Assembly (NCBI GenBank): GCA_021202835.1
Contig: JAJQCI010000011.1
Location: 1-8,470 of the forward strand
Length of the DNA stretch: 8,470 nucleotides
Source of the DNA: Clostridiales bacterium
GTDB lineage: Bacteria > Bacillota > Clostridia > Lachnospirales > CAG-274
Reading direction: 5' to 3'
Positions 6,808 to 8,470 of this stretch are shown here, one piece after another. The position numbers and the translations under genes are program-made. Every line of letters starts with the position of its first letter. Positions within the stretch are counted from its first letter, which is position 1. The notes under the pieces are model-generated. The model ran no database searches. It saw only the letters and a list, made by a program, of their open reading frames with translations, and had not been told where the DNA came from.

Positions 6808-8242
6808 AGAGAAAAAAACAGATAAAAAAGGCGAAAAAAAGAGTATAGCCTCCGTGTTTGACAAGAGAGACAAATACGGCGAATTCGGAAAAAGGCTCAT
6901 TTTTATAAATCTTGCGGCTGTTATAAGCGCCGTGATGCTTTTTTGTTTTATGTTTATAATCGAAAACAAGGTTATAGGCGACAGATTTAAAGCTCAGGAA
7001 TATGTCAGCAAAAACACTGTTCATGAGGTTGAAGACCTTCAGGAATATATCACCGCCCATAGCCTGACCACAAAGGATATAGACGAGATTGATGACTGGG
7101 TTTACAACAAAAGAAACGTTCTTCTTATTATTTATGACGGGGGAAGGGTTATTTATGACTCAACTCTCGGCAAGGGCGGACGGGAAGGGCTTGACTCGGA
7201 AGAAAACCAAGGCACCGAGGAAGCGCCCATACCCTCTTCAAACCATGCCAGATATACTCTTGAGTTTGCCGACAAAACCGTAAAAATCGATTTTGTTTCA
7301 TTTTTTGATATGAGGGCAAGGTTTATATATGTGACCCTGCAGTTTTGCATATGCTTCCTTCTTGTTCTTGTAATAGTTCTTTTTAACGCCTTTAAAATGG
7401 CGAACTATTATACAACCCTTGAAGCCGACGCAAGGAAAATCGAAGAGGGTGACCTAAACCATAACATAACCGTAAGAGGCTACGGCCGTCTTTCTTCTGT
7501 TGCAAGCGCTATGGAGCAAATGAGAATTTCAATAATAGAGAGGCACGAAAAGGAAAACGAGCTTATAGACTCAAGCCACAACCTTGTTATGTCTATGTCT
7601 CACGATTTGAGAACACCTCTTACTATTTTAATAGGCTATCTTGAAATTTTGTCGGGGAAAAAATATAAGGACGACGAAACAAGGAACCTGTATATTGACA
7701 AGTGTAAGGAAAAGGCTTATCAGATTAAACAGCTTTCAGACAGACTTTTCGAATATTTTCTGGCGTTCAGCACGGACGAAGAGGATCTCCACACTCAGAT
7801 TTACGACAAAAGCGTTTTCAGTGAGCTAATGGAGGACTATGTCTTTACACTTAACGAAAAGGGCTTTAAGCTTGACTATTCTATGGACAGCGGCAAGGAC
7901 TACTATATTGCCCTTGATATTCAGCTTATGCGCCGTGTTATGGATAATATGTTTTCAAACATAAACAAATATGCCGACAGAGAAATGCCTGTAAGAATAA
8001 GCGTCTCTAACAACGGCCACCAGCTTATTTTCAGCTTCAGCAACTATATAATAAAAAATTTGGCTAAGGTAGAGAGCACAAACATAGGTCTTTCGGTCTG
8101 CAAAAAAATAATTTCCAGACACAAGGGCAGTCTTGAGGTTGAAAAAGATGAAGACAAATTTAAGGTTATAATAAAGCTGCCCATAACCAGAAACAGAGCA
8201 GAGCTGGAAAACGAACAGAATAAAAACACAAAAAAACAATAA
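6800..8242 (+). CDS. membrane sensor histidine kinase (HAMP, HisKA, HATPase) with divergent ATP-binding box
   Basis: This 480-residue sensor is the partner of the preceding regulator. A Lys-rich cytoplasmic start is followed by TM1 (about 33-54), an external sensor region of about 118 residues (55-173), TM2 (about 174-197), HAMP (about 199-247) and a HisKA helix pair with H268 in SMSHDLRTPLT. The ATPase domain has an N-box at 382-392 (DNMFSNINKYA, N383 and N387). The usual G1 box (D-x-G-x-G) is replaced by FSNYIIKN (413-420), and the G2 region is STNIGLSV (426-433), so the ATP lid is short. The start codon is TTG at 6800, within the regulator gene, with AGAGGA at 6787-6792 about 8 nt upstream. 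A GTG at 6854 is the nearest alternative; no ATG occurs before TM1. The external region has no domain I recognise, so the signal is unknown. The C-terminus is a polar Lys/Asn-rich tail. Confidence 0.93.
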   Translation: MSKEKKTDKKGEKKSIASVFDKRDKYGEFGKRLIFINLAAVISAVMLFCFMFIIENKVIGDRFKAQEYVSKNTVHEVEDLQEYITAHSLTTKDIDEIDDWVYNKRNVLLIIYDGGRVIYDSTLGKGGREGLDSEENQGTEEAPIPSSNHARYTLEFADKTVKIDFVSFFDMRARFIYVTLQFCICFLLVLVIVLFNAFKMANYYTTLEADARKIEEGDLNHNITVRGYGRLSSVASAMEQMRISIIERHEKENELIDSSHNLVMSMSHDLRTPLTILIGYLEILSGKKYKDDETRNLYIDKCKEKAYQIKQLSDRLFEYFLAFSTDEEDLHTQIYDKSVFSELMEDYVFTLNEKGFKLDYSMDSGKDYYIALDIQLMRRVMDNMFSNINKYADREMPVRISVSNNGHQLIFSFSNYIIKNLAKVESTNIGLSVCKKIISRHKGSLEVEKDEDKFKVIIKLPITRNRAELENEQNKNTKKQ

Positions 8243-8244
8243 CA

Positions 8245-8293
8245 AATAACGCAAAAAAACCGAGTCCGTAAGATTCGGTTTTTTTGCGTTATT
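8245..8293 (+). terminator. long bidirectional intrinsic terminator
   Basis: Bases 8245-8265 pair with 8273-8293 over 21 bp with a single G-U, around a 7-base loop (CCGTAAG). The inner CCGAGT/ATTCGG stem is followed by seven T residues (8279-8285), mirrored by seven A residues (8253-8259), so it can terminate transcription in both directions. It starts 2 bp after the kinase stop codon and marks the end of that transcription unit. Confidence 0.92.
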
Positions 8294-8298
8294 CGCAG

Positions 8299-8327
8299 CT
8301 GCAAAGCTATGAAAAATATGATATAAT
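8299..8327 (+). promoter_or_regulatory. extended -10 promoter for the last gene
   Basis: A consensus TATAAT (8322-8327) is preceded by TGA at 8319-8321, the extended -10 form. The -35 candidate, CTGCAA (8299-8304), has a 17-bp spacer but only three consensus matches. Its place between a strong terminator and a gene with a strong Shine-Dalgarno site makes it credible. The start of transcription would be near 8334, giving a leader of about 42 nt. Confidence 0.75.
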
Positions 8328-8375
8328 GGATGTGTAAAAGAAGGGAAAACAACACTGATTTAAGGAGGTGAGAGT

Positions 8376-8470
8376 ATGAACGAAAAAGAAATTATAAACA
8401 ACATTATAGATTCTTATGTTACACTTCAAACAATAAACGCGGCCGATGATGTTAATCCTGAATTAGACTA
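8376..8470 (+). CDS. start of an unidentified protein, cut by the window end
   Basis: Only 31 codons are visible, beginning MNEKEIINNIID. The residues are acidic and polar with a likely amphipathic helix at the start and no signal peptide, so a cytoplasmic protein is likely. A near-perfect ribosome site, AAGGAGGTG (8362-8370), whose AGGAGG core (8363-8368) ends 7 nt before the ATG, together with the upstream extended -10 promoter, shows it is a real and probably well expressed gene. I do not recognise the family from so few residues. It is separated from the kinase by a terminator, so a functional link to the efflux genes is not implied. Confidence 0.75.
   Translation, partial: MNEKEIINNIIDSYVTLQTINAADDVNPELD

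Noticed and set aside
6770..7060. Minus-strand frame spanning the regulator/kinase junction
   Set aside because: It overlaps two strongly supported genes, and its hydrophobic, Phe-rich translation is simply the complement of Lys-rich kinase codons.
7089..7283. Small plus-strand frame within the kinase gene
   Set aside because: It lies out of frame inside the sensor domain coding region, has no Shine-Dalgarno sequence and has a basic, low-information translation.
1..8470. Mobile element, CRISPR array, tRNA or rRNA
   Set aside because: No transposase or integrase, no terminal inverted repeats with target duplication, no regularly spaced repeats and no tRNA or rRNA-like sequence were seen.

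Overview
The window is a compact set of genes on one strand (+) of a low-to-moderate GC bacterium. Leu is often CTT, Ile often ATA and Arg mostly AGA; Shine-Dalgarno sites are strong (AGGAGG, AAGGAGGTG) and the spacers are very AT-rich. Together with the protein types this suggests a Firmicute of the class Clostridia. That placement is an inference from composition and family resemblance; no marker gene is present.

Layout: 1-237 is an AT-rich leader with a plausible extended -10 promoter (117-144) and a small hairpin just upstream of the first gene. 238-6007 is a three-gene operon: a lipoprotein membrane-fusion (adaptor) protein, a 1047-residue RND pump overlapping it by 4 bp, and a secreted TolC-like helical protein starting 26 bp after the pump. 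A strong hairpin (6027-6054) separates this operon from an OmpR/PhoB-type response regulator (6112-6807) and its sensor kinase (6800-8242, TTG start, overlapping the regulator by 8 bp). A long bidirectional terminator (8245-8293) closes the regulator/kinase pair. A new transcription unit then begins with an extended -10 promoter (8299-8327) and a truncated ORF of unknown function (8376 to the window end).

How the genes work together: the first three genes match, in order and type, the three layers of a Gram-negative tripartite RND efflux system (adaptor, proton-driven pump, TolC channel). The kinase/regulator pair beside them is the obvious candidate to sense a membrane or envelope signal and control the pump operon. 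The most notable feature is the TolC-like subunit. It has two OEP repeats with their helical signatures, but the stretches where TolC places its outer-membrane beta strands appear to be missing. This looks like a tripartite pump adapted to a cell without an outer membrane. No mobile element, CRISPR array, tRNA or rRNA is visible.
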